Shown here in pieces: positions 32,539 to 43,408 of a DNA stretch of 64,000 nt. Within the stretch, counting starts at the first letter, position 1. Each line of letters begins with the position of its first letter. Source of the stretch: Williamsoniiplasma luminosum. GTDB lineage: Bacteria; Bacillota_I; Bacilli_A; Mycoplasmatales; Mycoplasmataceae. Location of the stretch: contig NZ_CP024963.1 in assembly GCF_002803985.1 (NCBI RefSeq), positions 62,001 through 126,000 on the forward strand. Direction: 5' to 3'. The position numbers and the translations under genes were made by a program. The notes under the pieces were generated by a model. It worked only from the letters and a program-made list of their open reading frames with translations, was not told the DNA's origin and did no database searches.

Positions 32539-35208
32539 TTAATTTGTGAATTTTGGTTTGTTTTTGGGTTCTCAAATTGGAGTGTTGTTGTCAAATGAAT
32601 TGTGAGTTTTAACATTTGAAACATTTCACCCACTTAAATTTTGATTGAATGATAGGGCACTATTAAACATGTTATCCATATTAGTTACATTTGAGGTATT
32701 TCAACTTGAAATATTTTTGTTGAATCCAGATGCATAAAAAAACATAGCTTGCATACTAGTTACATTTGAGGTATCTCAACTTGAAATATCTTGGTTAAAT
32801 GATGATGCAAATGCAAACATTCCTGTCATACTTGTAATGTTTTGAGTGTTTCACATAGAAATGTCTTGGTTAAAGGCGCTTGCACCGTAAAACATTGAAT
32901 CGAAAATTTGAATAGTTGGTGGAATCTGATTCGGCACTTTTAAAATTGATTCAGGTGCACGAAAGGCACGATAAAATATTTGTTCTCCAATTAAAGAAGT
33001 TGTGAAACCAATATTAATAATTTGCTTGGTCCCATTTGGAGCTGAACCATAATTTGATTTGATTGACCCATCATTATGATCAACATAAATTGTGAATCTT
33101 TTGTCTGCATTACGTCCAACTTGATATAGGACTACTTCTCCGTTATATCTATAGTTATTTGCCCCTTCTTTGGCATTACCTTTAATTGTGATTTTAAGTA
33201 CCTGTAATTCTTGATTTAGTTGCCAACCTTCAGGAGTTACACTTATCCCCCCTTGAATATCCAAATTAGCCTTAACAATCGTTTCTTCTAATTGACGACG
33301 ATCTCATAATCCATCTAATTTTGAATCTACTATTTGTTGTAATTTGATTTCAATGGTAGAAATGGGTTTTATTTCAAATAAAAATGTTACTTCAACTGTT
33401 CCTTTATAATCGCCAATTCCTTTGATTGTAGCCTTATTATTTGTTATTGTATTTGGATCAATTTCAAAATCATTCTCTGTAGCACCTGGGTTTTTAGAAA
33501 TAATCGCACCTTTGATAGTGTCTAGCGCACTGTTTTCCAACTTATCTAAATCAGTAACCTTAATTAATTCTTTAATCTCTTTTTTATTATTTTCTGCTTT
33601 TTTAAATTCTTCAATTGCAGTTTTTAGTCTATTATTTGCTTTATCCACTTGGTTTTGTTGATCACTTGTTAAGTTTTGACCAAGAATTTGTTGTGCTGTT
33701 GCGATTCCATATTCTAACATCGCAACAGCTGATTGAATTTTGTTGTCTTTTTCTTTTGCAAGTAAGGTTGTGGCTTCACTGATTGTTTTAACCAATTCAG
33801 CATAGTTTGCTGAATTATTATCAGCTGCATGGAATTTAATCAATGCTAACTGTAAATCATTAATTGCTTGATGAACTTTATGTTTTTGACTAATTCCTAA
33901 AACTGGATTGGCTATCCCATTTGCTTTATCTAATGCTACTTTTAATTCATTTTTTACATTAGTTGGTTTAGAATGTCCATCATCAAAAGCTGCTTGAGCA
34001 ACTTCTATTTTTTTTATTAATTTATCAGTTGCTTTGTCTGCTTTTAAATCTTTACTTCCAGTAAATGTGTTGATTGCAGATTGCAAATCTGCAATCGCTT
34101 GACTTAATACACCTTCATTTTCTGTTTCATTTTCATAAACACTTAAAATTCCTTCAGCAAGTCCGATGGCTCTTCTTAATTTTAAATATTCATCAAAAGC
34201 TTTATCATTTTGTCCAAGAGCATTTGCTTGTTTTAACAAGGCTTCTAAGTCTTGTTGTGGTGTTTTATAAGAATTATCTACATCACTAGTCTTTATTGAC
34301 ATATTTTCTCCTTCTAAAACTAATTGTTCACTTGATTGTTGGTGTTCGTTTTCTAAAGCGTCTGCTTGTGTTCTGTTGCTTAATTTTAGAGTGTTTTGAT
34401 CTGGTTGAGGAGGTTCAATTCCTGGGGGAAGAGTTTCTACATTTGGTGACATGATAAATGTGAATACTTCACTCCATAAATCATCTGCAACTTTATCAAC
34501 TTCATCTTGTTTATCAATCTCTCAAATTTCATTCGCTGCTTTATCTCGAATGGATTCAGCAAAAGAAATTTTTTCTTCCAATATTCATTTTGGCCCTAAG
34601 CCTTTTCTGTCATTTTTAGCTGCTGTTTTTGCAGATTCAATATTTGCTTCCAACATTCATGGATTCACTTTTTTAGTCCCAGCCTCATCAAAATCAATAA
34701 TTGCCATTTGTAATCTATAATAAGCAGCATCAATTTCAGTTTGTTTATGAGCTAAAGGATCAACTCCAATAACTCCTTTTGCAAATCCAATTTCTTGGTT
34801 AAAAGTAAATCAAGCATCATCAAGTTTAGAACCTTGTGCGCGGTCTTTTTCTGCTTTTTCAACTAGGTTTTTTAAATCTTCTAAATTTGCTTTATTAAGT
34901 GTAAAGTGAACCGTTAAAGAACCGTGATATCTTCCTTGTCCTCGAACATCAACCGATCCGGTTCTTGGTTCACCATCCTCAGTTTGTAATGTATCAAAAT
35001 CAATTTCTAGATCGTTTGCGCTTATTGTATAACCTGAATTTGCTTTTCGAATTCCTTCAATAATATAGCGCTTATCCAAGCCATCGATTGCACCGATATT
35101 GGTTTCTAATTCACTTAAACTGATAATTTTAATCCCACAACTAACAACAAGCAAAGTAGTGGGAACACTTAATGAAACAGCGGCTAATAGACTTAATAAT
35201 TTTTTCAT
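32539..35208 (-). CDS. Surface lipoprotein F (Cys24; FIVAR-like and DUF285)
   Basis: 889 residues, the longest protein of the array. Signal MKKLLSLLAAVSLSVPTTL, lipobox VVSCG with Cys24. Beta module about 25-105 (GRYHGSLTVHFTLN), helices to about 250, Pro-rich linker (about 253-300, LPPGIEPPQPDQNTLKL), FIVAR-like helices (about 325-550), beta modules (about 555-740), then four DUF285 repeats (FNQDISSWDTSNVTSMQAMF). It is the counterpart of I; the linker and helical parts are nearly identical, but the terminal beta module and repeats differ strongly. G lies 57 bases upstream. Confidence 0.85.
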
Positions 35209-35265
35209 TTAAAGCATCCTTTCTCTTTCCCAAAAATTTAGATTTTTGGTTTGGGTTTGTTATTA

Positions 35266-37485
35266 TTAGTTAAAGTTTGGTTTCGGTAATTTTCAAGCAG
35301 GAGTGTTCCCATCAAATGAATCGTGAGACGTAACCTTTTTAACATCTCAACCACTCAAATTTTGATTAAACGCTTTTGTTGACCAAAACATTGCATTCAT
35401 GTTCGTGACTTTTGAAGTATCTCATTTTGAAATATCTTGATTAAATAATCCGGCTTCTCGAAACATATTATTCATACTAGTCACTTTTGAAGTATCTCAT
35501 TTTGAAATATCTTGATTAAACATTTTAGTACGTGAAAAGACCGCTGTCATATCAATTACATTTGAAGTATCTCATTTTGAAATATCACCATTGAACAATG
35601 TTGTTCCTCGAAAAGCATTTTGATAATGCGTTATTTTTGGACTAATATAGTTGGGAACTTTTTCAATAGTTGAAGGCATTGTGTGAACAAATCTTCCAGT
35701 TCAACCAATATTAATAATTTCTTTTACTCCATTTGGGACTGTATCACTCTTTGACTTGATTGTGTTATCTGTTGGATCTATATAAATTGTTTGACTTTGG
35801 TTTTCTCGATTTAAAACTTGAGATATAGTTATGTCTCCTTTGTAGTTACTATAATCATGTTGGTCATTGGCTGTGATTTTAAAACGTTTAACTTGAAGTG
35901 CTGCATCATGTGCAACTTCAGTCACCTTTAAAGCATTCTTAATATCAAGGTTTTTACCTTCAACAGCTGTTTGTAATTCACCAGCTGTTCAAAATTGGTT
36001 TTGCTTTGAATTGGCAAGATCGAATAGGTCATATTCAATGTTTTTAATCTCTAAAACAAAAGTCACAACTGTTGTTTTAGAGTAGCCATTAATTCCTGTT
36101 AATTCCACACCAAATCGGCCGTTATAGTCTTTAACATCTCCAATGGTGTAATCCTTGTCAGCTTTAAGGGTGTATTTTTCTTCTAGTTGTTTTTTAATTG
36201 TTGCTGGTTTGTTATCACTCAAAACTCCAATTGATGTCTTTCAAAAAATAGTACTACGAATATCTTTACGATCAGCTGCATTTAAAAATTGATATGTTGC
36301 TTGTCATAAATCTTCGGCCTCTTTGTCCACTTCATCTTGTTTATCAATGGTTGGTGGGTTTTTCACATAATTTTCAGCTTTGACAATGGCACTTTGAAAA
36401 ACATCCCAATCAGATTGCTTCTTGTTCATTATTTTAATTGTTCTGGCCATTGCAATATTCGAATTTAATCATTGTAAATCAGCTTTTTGATCTTGACTGT
36501 TAATAAAATCTGATTCTGCTTTTTGGATATCTTCAACTTCTTGATCGACAACTTGTTGTTTATCAAGTGTTGGTTGTCCATCAACAACTCCTTGAGCATG
36601 CTCAATGGCTTGTTGAAAAACAAGCCATGCTTGATCAGATTTATGTCATTGTGAAATATTTCGATAGTCAACAATGATTGCTTCTAATAATTCAGTATTT
36701 GCTTTTTCTTTACCGGCATCAAGAAATTTTTGAATTGCAGCTTTTAAATGAGTAACTTCTTGATCAACAAGTAATTGGTCAGATGTTGTATATTGTTTGT
36801 CAATAACTTCTTGGGCATGTTTAATTGCTTTTTTTAAAGAGTTTTTAACCCCTTCAGCTTTTTTAGGGTGATCTTTTAAGGCTTTTTCAGCTTCAATGAT
36901 TGTTGTGTTTAATTTCGAATAATCAGCAGCAGTATTGGTCGAGTTTAAAAAGCTGACCATGGCAGTTTGCAATTTTAATAAAGCTTTATCAACTAAACTT
37001 TGATCATTTTTTGGGGGGTTTTTCTTTGATAAGGCTTCTGCTTCACTAATCACAACTTTTAGTCTGTTCTTTTCTGCTTCGGTTTTATCAGGATGTTTAT
37101 TTAAAAGGCTATTAGCATCAGTGGTTCTAGTTTTTAATGTAGTAATATGTGCTAATTCATCGTTTGTGTTTTCGAAAGTCTTCATAGCAGTTTGTAAAGC
37201 TTCATAAGCCTCGCTTAACACACCATGATTTTCTGTTTCATTTAAGTAAATATCTAAAACTCCTTTGGCTTGTCCAATTGCTTGATGCAATGTTTGATAA
37301 GCCACAGAAGGTTTACTTTTTTCTTTAATTGCTAATGCATTAGCATCAGCAATTAATTGAGTTAGGCTATCTTTTGTTATAACTTGAAGATCATTAGTCC
37401 TCGGAGTCATTGTTCAAGATACAACCATGGTCGTGCTTGTTGAAGCAAGACCAAGAGTTCCTAATATACTTAATAGTTTTTTCAT
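35266..37485 (-). CDS. Surface protein G (Trp24; FIVAR-like and DUF285)
   Basis: 739 residues. The signal LGLASTSTTMVVS is followed by TGA, read as Trp, at position 24 where lipoproteins have Cys; one base separates TGA from a Cys codon. FIVAR-like helices (about 32-300, e.g. AIGQAKGVLDIYLNETEN), further helices to 420, beta modules (about 425-500 and 520-590; DYTIGDVKDYNGRFGVEL, YSNYKGDITISQVL) and four DUF285 repeats. It starts an F-G unit; J is its near-identical copy. ATG is preceded by GGGAGG at long spacing. Confidence 0.82.
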
Positions 37486-37532
37486 TATCAAGGATTTCCT
37501 CCCATCATAAGAATCTTTTAATCCTTAATTTT

Positions 37533-37563
37533 ATAATACCTAATTTTTCACAAAATAAGTCAA
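37533..37563 (-). promoter_or_regulatory. Candidate promoter of the G-F unit
   Basis: TTGACT (37558-37563) and TATTAT (37533-37538) with a 19-base spacer. A matching TATTATAAAATTAAG block precedes H, so the region is conserved between G and H; J, otherwise a copy of G, has lost it. Confidence 0.4.
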
Positions 37564-37709
37564 TTGGGACTAAAAATTGACAATTTTTAACTTTAAAATG
37601 TAATGAAATGAGCCTTTATTATGAAAAAATGAAATTTGAAATGTAAAAGATTTCTTTTTAAATCATTAAGCCTTTAACTCAATAAAAGACAAACTAAAAT
37701 CATAAGAAA

Positions 37710-37729
37710 AGCACTGGTTTGCCAGTGCT
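37710..37729 (-). terminator. Terminator of surface protein H
   Basis: AGCACTGG, loop, CCAGTGCT, then TTTTC on the minus strand. Confidence 0.75.
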
Positions 37730-37775
37730 ATCAAGTTAAACTTATAAAATTTTGATTTATATAAATTTATTTTTA

Positions 37776-38100
37776 TTACTTAAATTTTGGTTTATGTTCT
37801 TTTTTTCAATTTGGATTGGCATTATCAGCAAATTCTTTATATGCTTTAACTTTGCCCACACTTCAGTTTGAAATGTCTTGATTAAAGGCTTTTGCACCTC
37901 AGAACATAGTTGACATATCAGTTACATTAGAAACATTTCAGCTATTGCCATTAGTTTTAATGTTTTGGTTAAATGCTTCTGCTTGATCAAAAACATTTCG
38001 CATATTTGTGACTTTTGCAGTGTTTCATTTGGAAATATCTTGATTAAATTTACGTGCTTTTCAGAACAATTTTTCAAAAGTTTCTACTTTTGAAGTGTTT
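37776..38100 (-). repeat. C-terminal repeat block shared by H and L, copy in H
   Basis: Closely similar in nucleotide sequence to 47928-48250 of gene L, including the tail encoding NPNWKKEHKP and an unbroken stretch with NSWNVSNVTDMSTMFWGAKA. Upstream parts of the two genes are less alike. Confidence 0.75.
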
Positions 38101-40415
38101 CAGTTTGAAATATCCCCATTAAATGATGTAGCCCCTGTAAACATTCTTTCCATAGTTGTTACATTAGACACATTTCAACTATTACCGTTAGTTTTTAAAT
38201 TTTGGTTAAAGGCAGAAGCATTTTCAAACATAATACTCATGTTAGTGACTTTTGCAGTGTTTCATTTGGAAATATCTTGATTAAAGGCGCTTGCATCTTG
38301 GAACATCGCTCTCATCGTTACCACACTTGATGTGTCTCAATTGGAAATATCCCCATTAAATGATTTTGCTACTCAAAACATATCGAACATATCGGTGACT
38401 TTTGAAGTGTTTCATTTGTTACCATTAGTTTTTAAATTTTGATTAAAAGAAGTTGCTTCAAAAAACATCTTATGCATATTTGTTATATTTGATGTGTCTC
38501 AATTGGAAATATCTTGGTTAAAGTTTATTGCACCTTGGAATAATCTTTCCAAGCTTCTAATGTTGGGACTAATATTATTAGGAACTTTTTCCACAGTTGA
38601 TGGTATTCTATGAGTTTGTTTATTTGAACTTCAACCAATATTAATAATTTCCTTGACCCCCATTGGAGCACTACTATCAGTTGTTGCGATAATTTGTTCT
38701 TTTGGATCAAGATAAATTGTTTTATTTTGATTTTCTTTATCGATTACTTGGAAGACGTTCATCTCACCTTTGTATTTACTAAAGTCATATTTATCATCAG
38801 CTATAATTTTAAAATGCTTCACTTGAAGCTTTGCCTCGTATTGAACTTCAATAACTTTTAATGCATTTGAAACATCAAGATTTTTCTTTTCAATTGCTTG
38901 TTGTAATTCTGATTGTGTTCAAGCTGTTTGTTTTTCGTCAATGATGTTATCAATATCTCTTCTGATATTGTCGATGTCCAAAACAAAAGTCACAACTGTT
39001 TTTTCAAGATAGTCATTGATTCCTGTTAGTTCTACACCCAATTTATTATTGTATTCTTTAACTGATCCGATTGTATAATCTCGACCTTCTTTAAGTGTTG
39101 GATATTTGGTTTCTAATTGTTGTTTAATGGTTTCGGGTTTGTTGTCTTTTAAAACCCCAATTGATGTTTTTCAAAAAATAATACTACGAATGTCTTTTCT
39201 GTCACCTGCATTTAAAAATTTATAAGTTGCTTGTCATAAATCTTCTGCCATTTGATCAACCTCATCTTGTTTATCAATTAAAGGTGGGTTTTTAACATAA
39301 TTTTCAGCTTTCACAATGGCGCTTTGAAAAACATCCCAATCAGATTTTTTCTTATTCATGATTTTAATCGTTCTAGCCATTTTGATATTTGAATTTAATC
39401 ATTGTAAATCAGCTTTGGCATTTTCAGCTTTATTAAAGTCTGTTTTCGCTTGATTTAAATTCTTAACTTCTTGATCAACAACTTGTTGTTTATCAAGTGT
39501 TGGTTGTCCGTCAACAACTCCTTGAGCATGAGTAATCGCTTGTTGAAATTTAAGTCATGCTTGATTAGTTTTATGTCCTTGTTGAATTTTGCTTGCATCA
39601 ACAATTGCTTGTTCTAATGCTTCAAGTTTGGCTTTGGCTTTACCTGCATCAAGAAATTTTTTAATTGCAGCTTTTAAAGCATCCACTGCTTTGTCAACTA
39701 AGATTTGATCAGAGCTTGTGTATTTTTGGTCAATAACTCATTGTGCATTTGCAATTGCTTTGGTTAAAGCGTTAATTGCTCCAGGATCTTTTTTAGGATG
39801 GTCGGTTAAAGCCTTTTTGGCTTCAACCATTGTTTGGTTTAATTTTGTATAGTTTGCTTTTTCATTAGTTGAGTTCAAAAAGCTCACCATTGCATTTTGT
39901 AACTTTAATAAAGTTTGATCAACTATATCTTGATCTTTGCGTGGTGTTTCTTTTTGAACTAAACCCTCGGCTTCAACAATTGCATTATTTAATTTTTGTT
40001 TTTCTGTCTCTAATTTACCAGGATATGTTTTTAAAATATTCTTTGCATTGGCAATTCTAGTTTTTAAAGTTTCTTTTTGAGCTAACTCATTCTTAGTGGC
40101 TTTAAAAACATCAATCGCTGTTGTTAGTTCAGCATAAGCCTCATCTAACACGCCTGTATTTTCTGTTTCATTTAGGTAAATTTCTAAAGTTCCTTTGGCT
40201 TGTCCAATTGCTTTATGCAATTTTTGGTAAGCATCAAGTGGTTTACTTTTTTCATTAATTGCTAATGCTTGAGCATCAGCAATTAACTTAGTTAAGTTTT
40301 CTTTAGTTATGTATGTATTTGCATTAGCTTTTGATGTTTCTGCTAAAGCAACGACAGTTGTTGTGCTTGTTGAAGCAAGTCCGAGAGTTCCTAATAAGCT
40401 TAATAATAATTTCAC
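37776..40415 (-). CDS. Surface protein H with nine DUF285 repeats
   Basis: 879 residues, GTG start (AGGAGG upstream; no ATG near). Signal LGLASTSTTTVVALAE has Leu24. The N-terminal FIVAR-like part (about 30-300) resembles G and J; beta modules lie at about 430-600 (EGRDYTIGSVKEYNNKLG; YDFSKYKGEMNVFQV). The last 270 residues hold nine DUF285 repeats, the largest number in the window, organised as a higher-order unit of three: the long variant with NLKTNGNSW occurs at repeats 2, 5 and 8. The C-terminal 100 residues are close to L rather than to G/J. H lies between the two copies of the duplicated segment and has no Cys24 partner. Confidence 0.82.
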
Positions 40416-40785
40416 TATTAAGAATTTCCTCCTAAGGGTCTTTATGCCCTTAATTTTATAATACATAATTTTTAGAAAAATAATTTAATATGGGCCTAAA
40501 AATTTACAATTTATCTTCTTAAAATGTCCTAAAATAAGTCTTTATGAAGTAAAAATAAGATCAAAAACTGAAAAATTATTACTTTTCAGTTTTTGAGTTT
40601 TATTAAAGATTTAATAAAACTTTGTCATTTAAATGAACCTTCTTATGCAAAATATATTCAACATAATTTAATCTAAAATAGGAAATCATCTTCCTAATAA
40701 AGATCAATAAAATAAAAATACACCAGCTTTTGCTAGTGTATCGATTATTGAATTTTAAAGTTAAGAGTTTATGTTTTAAGATAAT
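40416..40785. other. Gap between H and I
   Basis: The 5' flank of H (right) carries the TATTATAAAATTAAG promoter-like block and AGGAGG. The left part, from about 40581, is the duplicate of 32334-32538, including a terminator hairpin. No gene. Confidence 0.5.
40718..40741 (-). terminator. Terminator of lipoprotein I
   Basis: ATACACCAGC, loop, GCTAGTGTAT: the same hairpin as after F with one mismatch. Confidence 0.7.
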
Positions 40786-43350
40786 TTAATTTGGGAATTT
40801 TGGTTTGTTTTTGGTTTCTCAAACTGGAGTGTTGTTGTCAAATAACTTGTACGTTGTGACATTTGAAATATTTCACCCACTTAAATTTTGATTAAATGAT
40901 AGGGCGCCATTAAACATTTTATCCATATTAGTTACATTTGAAGTATCTCAGTTTGAAATATCTCCATTAAATGACAGAGCATCTTGAAACATACCTCACA
41001 TGTTTGTTACATTTGAGGTATCTCATTTTGAAATATCTCCATTAAATGTTTTTGAACTCATAGCTATTCCTTCTAAAGATTTTATTTTTGGACTTATATA
41101 ACTTGGAAGTATTTCAAGATTTTCACTGAAATTGTCTGACCTACCCTCTTTATCCCAACCGATATGAATAATTTCTTTCTGAATGAATCCTGAATCCGCT
41201 CATACTATTCCATATATTGGATCTATATAAACCGTTTTGGTTTGGTTTTCTCGATCTAGAAGTTGATAAATATTGATTTGTCCTTCGTACTTAAAATCAT
41301 TTTTGTTTAGTTCAGCATTTCCAGTGACCACAAATGAACGTATCTTAATTTCTGGAAAGTTAACGGTTCTTGTCACACTAACACTGATTCCACCTTCAAT
41401 ATCAAATCCATCTTTAACAAATTCTTTTTCTAAATCTTTTGCTTCTCAAAAACTATTAGGTTTTTTATAAACAACTTGTTCTAATTCATATTTGATTATA
41501 GAAATATCTTTTAGTGAAAGTATAAAAGTTACTTCAACGACTCCTTTATAATCACCAATTCCTTTAATTGTTGCTTTTGTTTCTAATATGCTGTTGGGGT
41601 CAACTTCAAAATCTCTAACAGACACTCTGGGATTCTTAAGAATAACCGCCTCTTTGATAGAGTTTGCATCATTATCTTTTAATTCACCTAAATCAGTGAA
41701 TTTAATTAATTCTTTAATTTCTTTTTTATTATTTTCTACCTTTTTAAATTCTTCAATTGCAGTTTTTAGTCTATTATTTGCGTTATCCACTTGGTCTTGT
41801 TGATCACTTGTTAAATTTTTACCACGAACTTCTTGAGCTATGGCGATTCCACGTTCTAACATCGTAACAGCTAATTGAATTTTGTTGTCTCTTTCTTTTG
41901 CAAGTAAGGTTGTGGCTTCATTGATTGTTTTATCCAATTCAGCATAGTTTGCTGAACCATTATCAGCAGCATGGAATTTAATTAATGCTAATTGTAAATC
42001 ATTGATTGCTTGATGAACTCTATGTTCTTGACTAATTCCTAAAATTGGATTTGCTATTCCGTTTGCTTTATCTAATGCTTGTTTTAACTCATTTTTTATA
42101 TTAGTTGGTTTAAAATGTCCATCATCAAAAGCTTTTTTAGCAACTTCTATTTTTTTTATTAATTTATCAGTTGCTTTGTCTGCTTTTAAATCTTTACTTC
42201 CAGTAAATGTGTTGATTGCAGATTGTAAATCTGTAATCGCTTGAGTTAATACACCTTCGTTTTCTGTTTCATTTTCATAAACACTTAAAATTCCTTCAGC
42301 AAGGCCAATGGCTCTTCTTAATTTTAAATATTCATCAAAAGCTTTATCATTTTGTCCAAGAGCATTTGCTTGTTTTAACAAGGCTTCTAAGTCTTGTTGT
42401 GGTGTTTTATAAGAATTATCTACATCACTAGTGTTTATTGACATATTTTCTCCTTCTAAAACTAATTGTTCAATTGATTGTTGGTGTTCGTTTTCTAAAG
42501 CGTCTGCTTGCATACTATTGCTTAATTTTAGAGTGTTTTGATCTGGTTGGGGAGGTTCAATTCCTGGGGGAAGAGTTTCTGCATTTGGCGACATAATAAA
42601 TGTAAATACTTCACTTCATAAATCATCTGCCACTTTATCAACATAATCTTGTTTATCAATCTCTCAATTTTCATCTACTGCTTGTTTTCGAATTCCTTCA
42701 GCTTTTATAATTTCATTTTTCAATTTCTCAAGTGCTGCTGGTTCTTTCCTATCATTTTCAGCCGCTTTTTTTGCTGAAGCAATATTCGCATCCAACATTC
42801 ATGGATTGATTTTTTTAGTCCCAGCCTCATCAAAATCAATAATTGCCTTTTGTAATCTATAATAAGCAGCATCAATTTCAGTTTGTTTATGAGCTAAAGG
42901 ATCAACTCCAATAACTCCTTTTGCAAATCCAATTTCTTGGTTAAAAGTAAATCATGCATCATCAAGTTTAGAACCTTGTGCATGTTCTTTTTCTGCCTTC
43001 TTAACCAACTCTTTTAACTCTTCTAAATCTGCTTTATTAAGTGTAAAGTTAACTGTTAAAGAACCATGGTATCTTCCTTGTCCTTGAACATCCACAGATC
43101 CAGTTCTTGGTTCACCATCCTCAGTTTGTAATGTATCAAAATCAATTTCTAGATCGTTTGCGCTTATTGTATAACCTGAATTTGCTTTTCGAATTCCTTC
43201 AATAATATAGCGCTTATCCAAGCCATCAATTGCCCCAATATTGGTTTCTAATTCGCTTAAACTGATAATTTTAACCCCACAACTAACAACAAGCAAAGTA
43301 GTGGGAACACTTAATGAAACAGCAGCTAATAGACTTAATAATTTTTTCAT
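40786..43350 (-). CDS. Surface lipoprotein I (Cys24), copy of F
   Basis: 854 residues, Cys24 in VVSCG. The first 550 residues follow F closely (linker LPPGIEPPQPDQNTLKL, helices with DKAFDEYLKLRRAIGLAEG). From about residue 555 it diverges: the beta modules (ILSLKDISIIKYELEQVV) and the final three DUF285 repeats, ending ETKNKPKFPN, differ in sequence and number. It is 35 residues shorter than F. The pattern suggests a conserved stalk and a changing tip. J lies 58 bases upstream. Confidence 0.84.
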
Positions 43351-43408
43351 TTAAAGCATCCTTTCTCTTTCTCCAAAAATTTAAATTTTTGATTTGGGTT
43401 TGTTATTA

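Larger units (their letters stand above)
32334..37485 (-). repeat. Segmental duplication, copy 1 (genes F and G)
   Basis: Covers the downstream flank of F, both genes and ends at the G start codon. Paired with 40581-45643. Spacing is constant, 8158 bases for the G/J halves and 8142 for the 5' halves of F/I. Long stretches are identical, including an antisense frame identical over 69 codons. Most divergence lies in the C-terminal repeat regions. Confidence 0.85.

Noticed and set aside
36465-36674. A 69-codon minus-strand frame identical to the one at 44623-44832
   Set aside because: It is an alternative frame inside G and J. The identity only reflects the segmental duplication.
37870-38570. 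Regular repeats of about 75 bases resembling a CRISPR array
   Set aside because: The period is codon-based, the repeats are translated as DUF285 motifs, there are no unique spacers and no cas genes.
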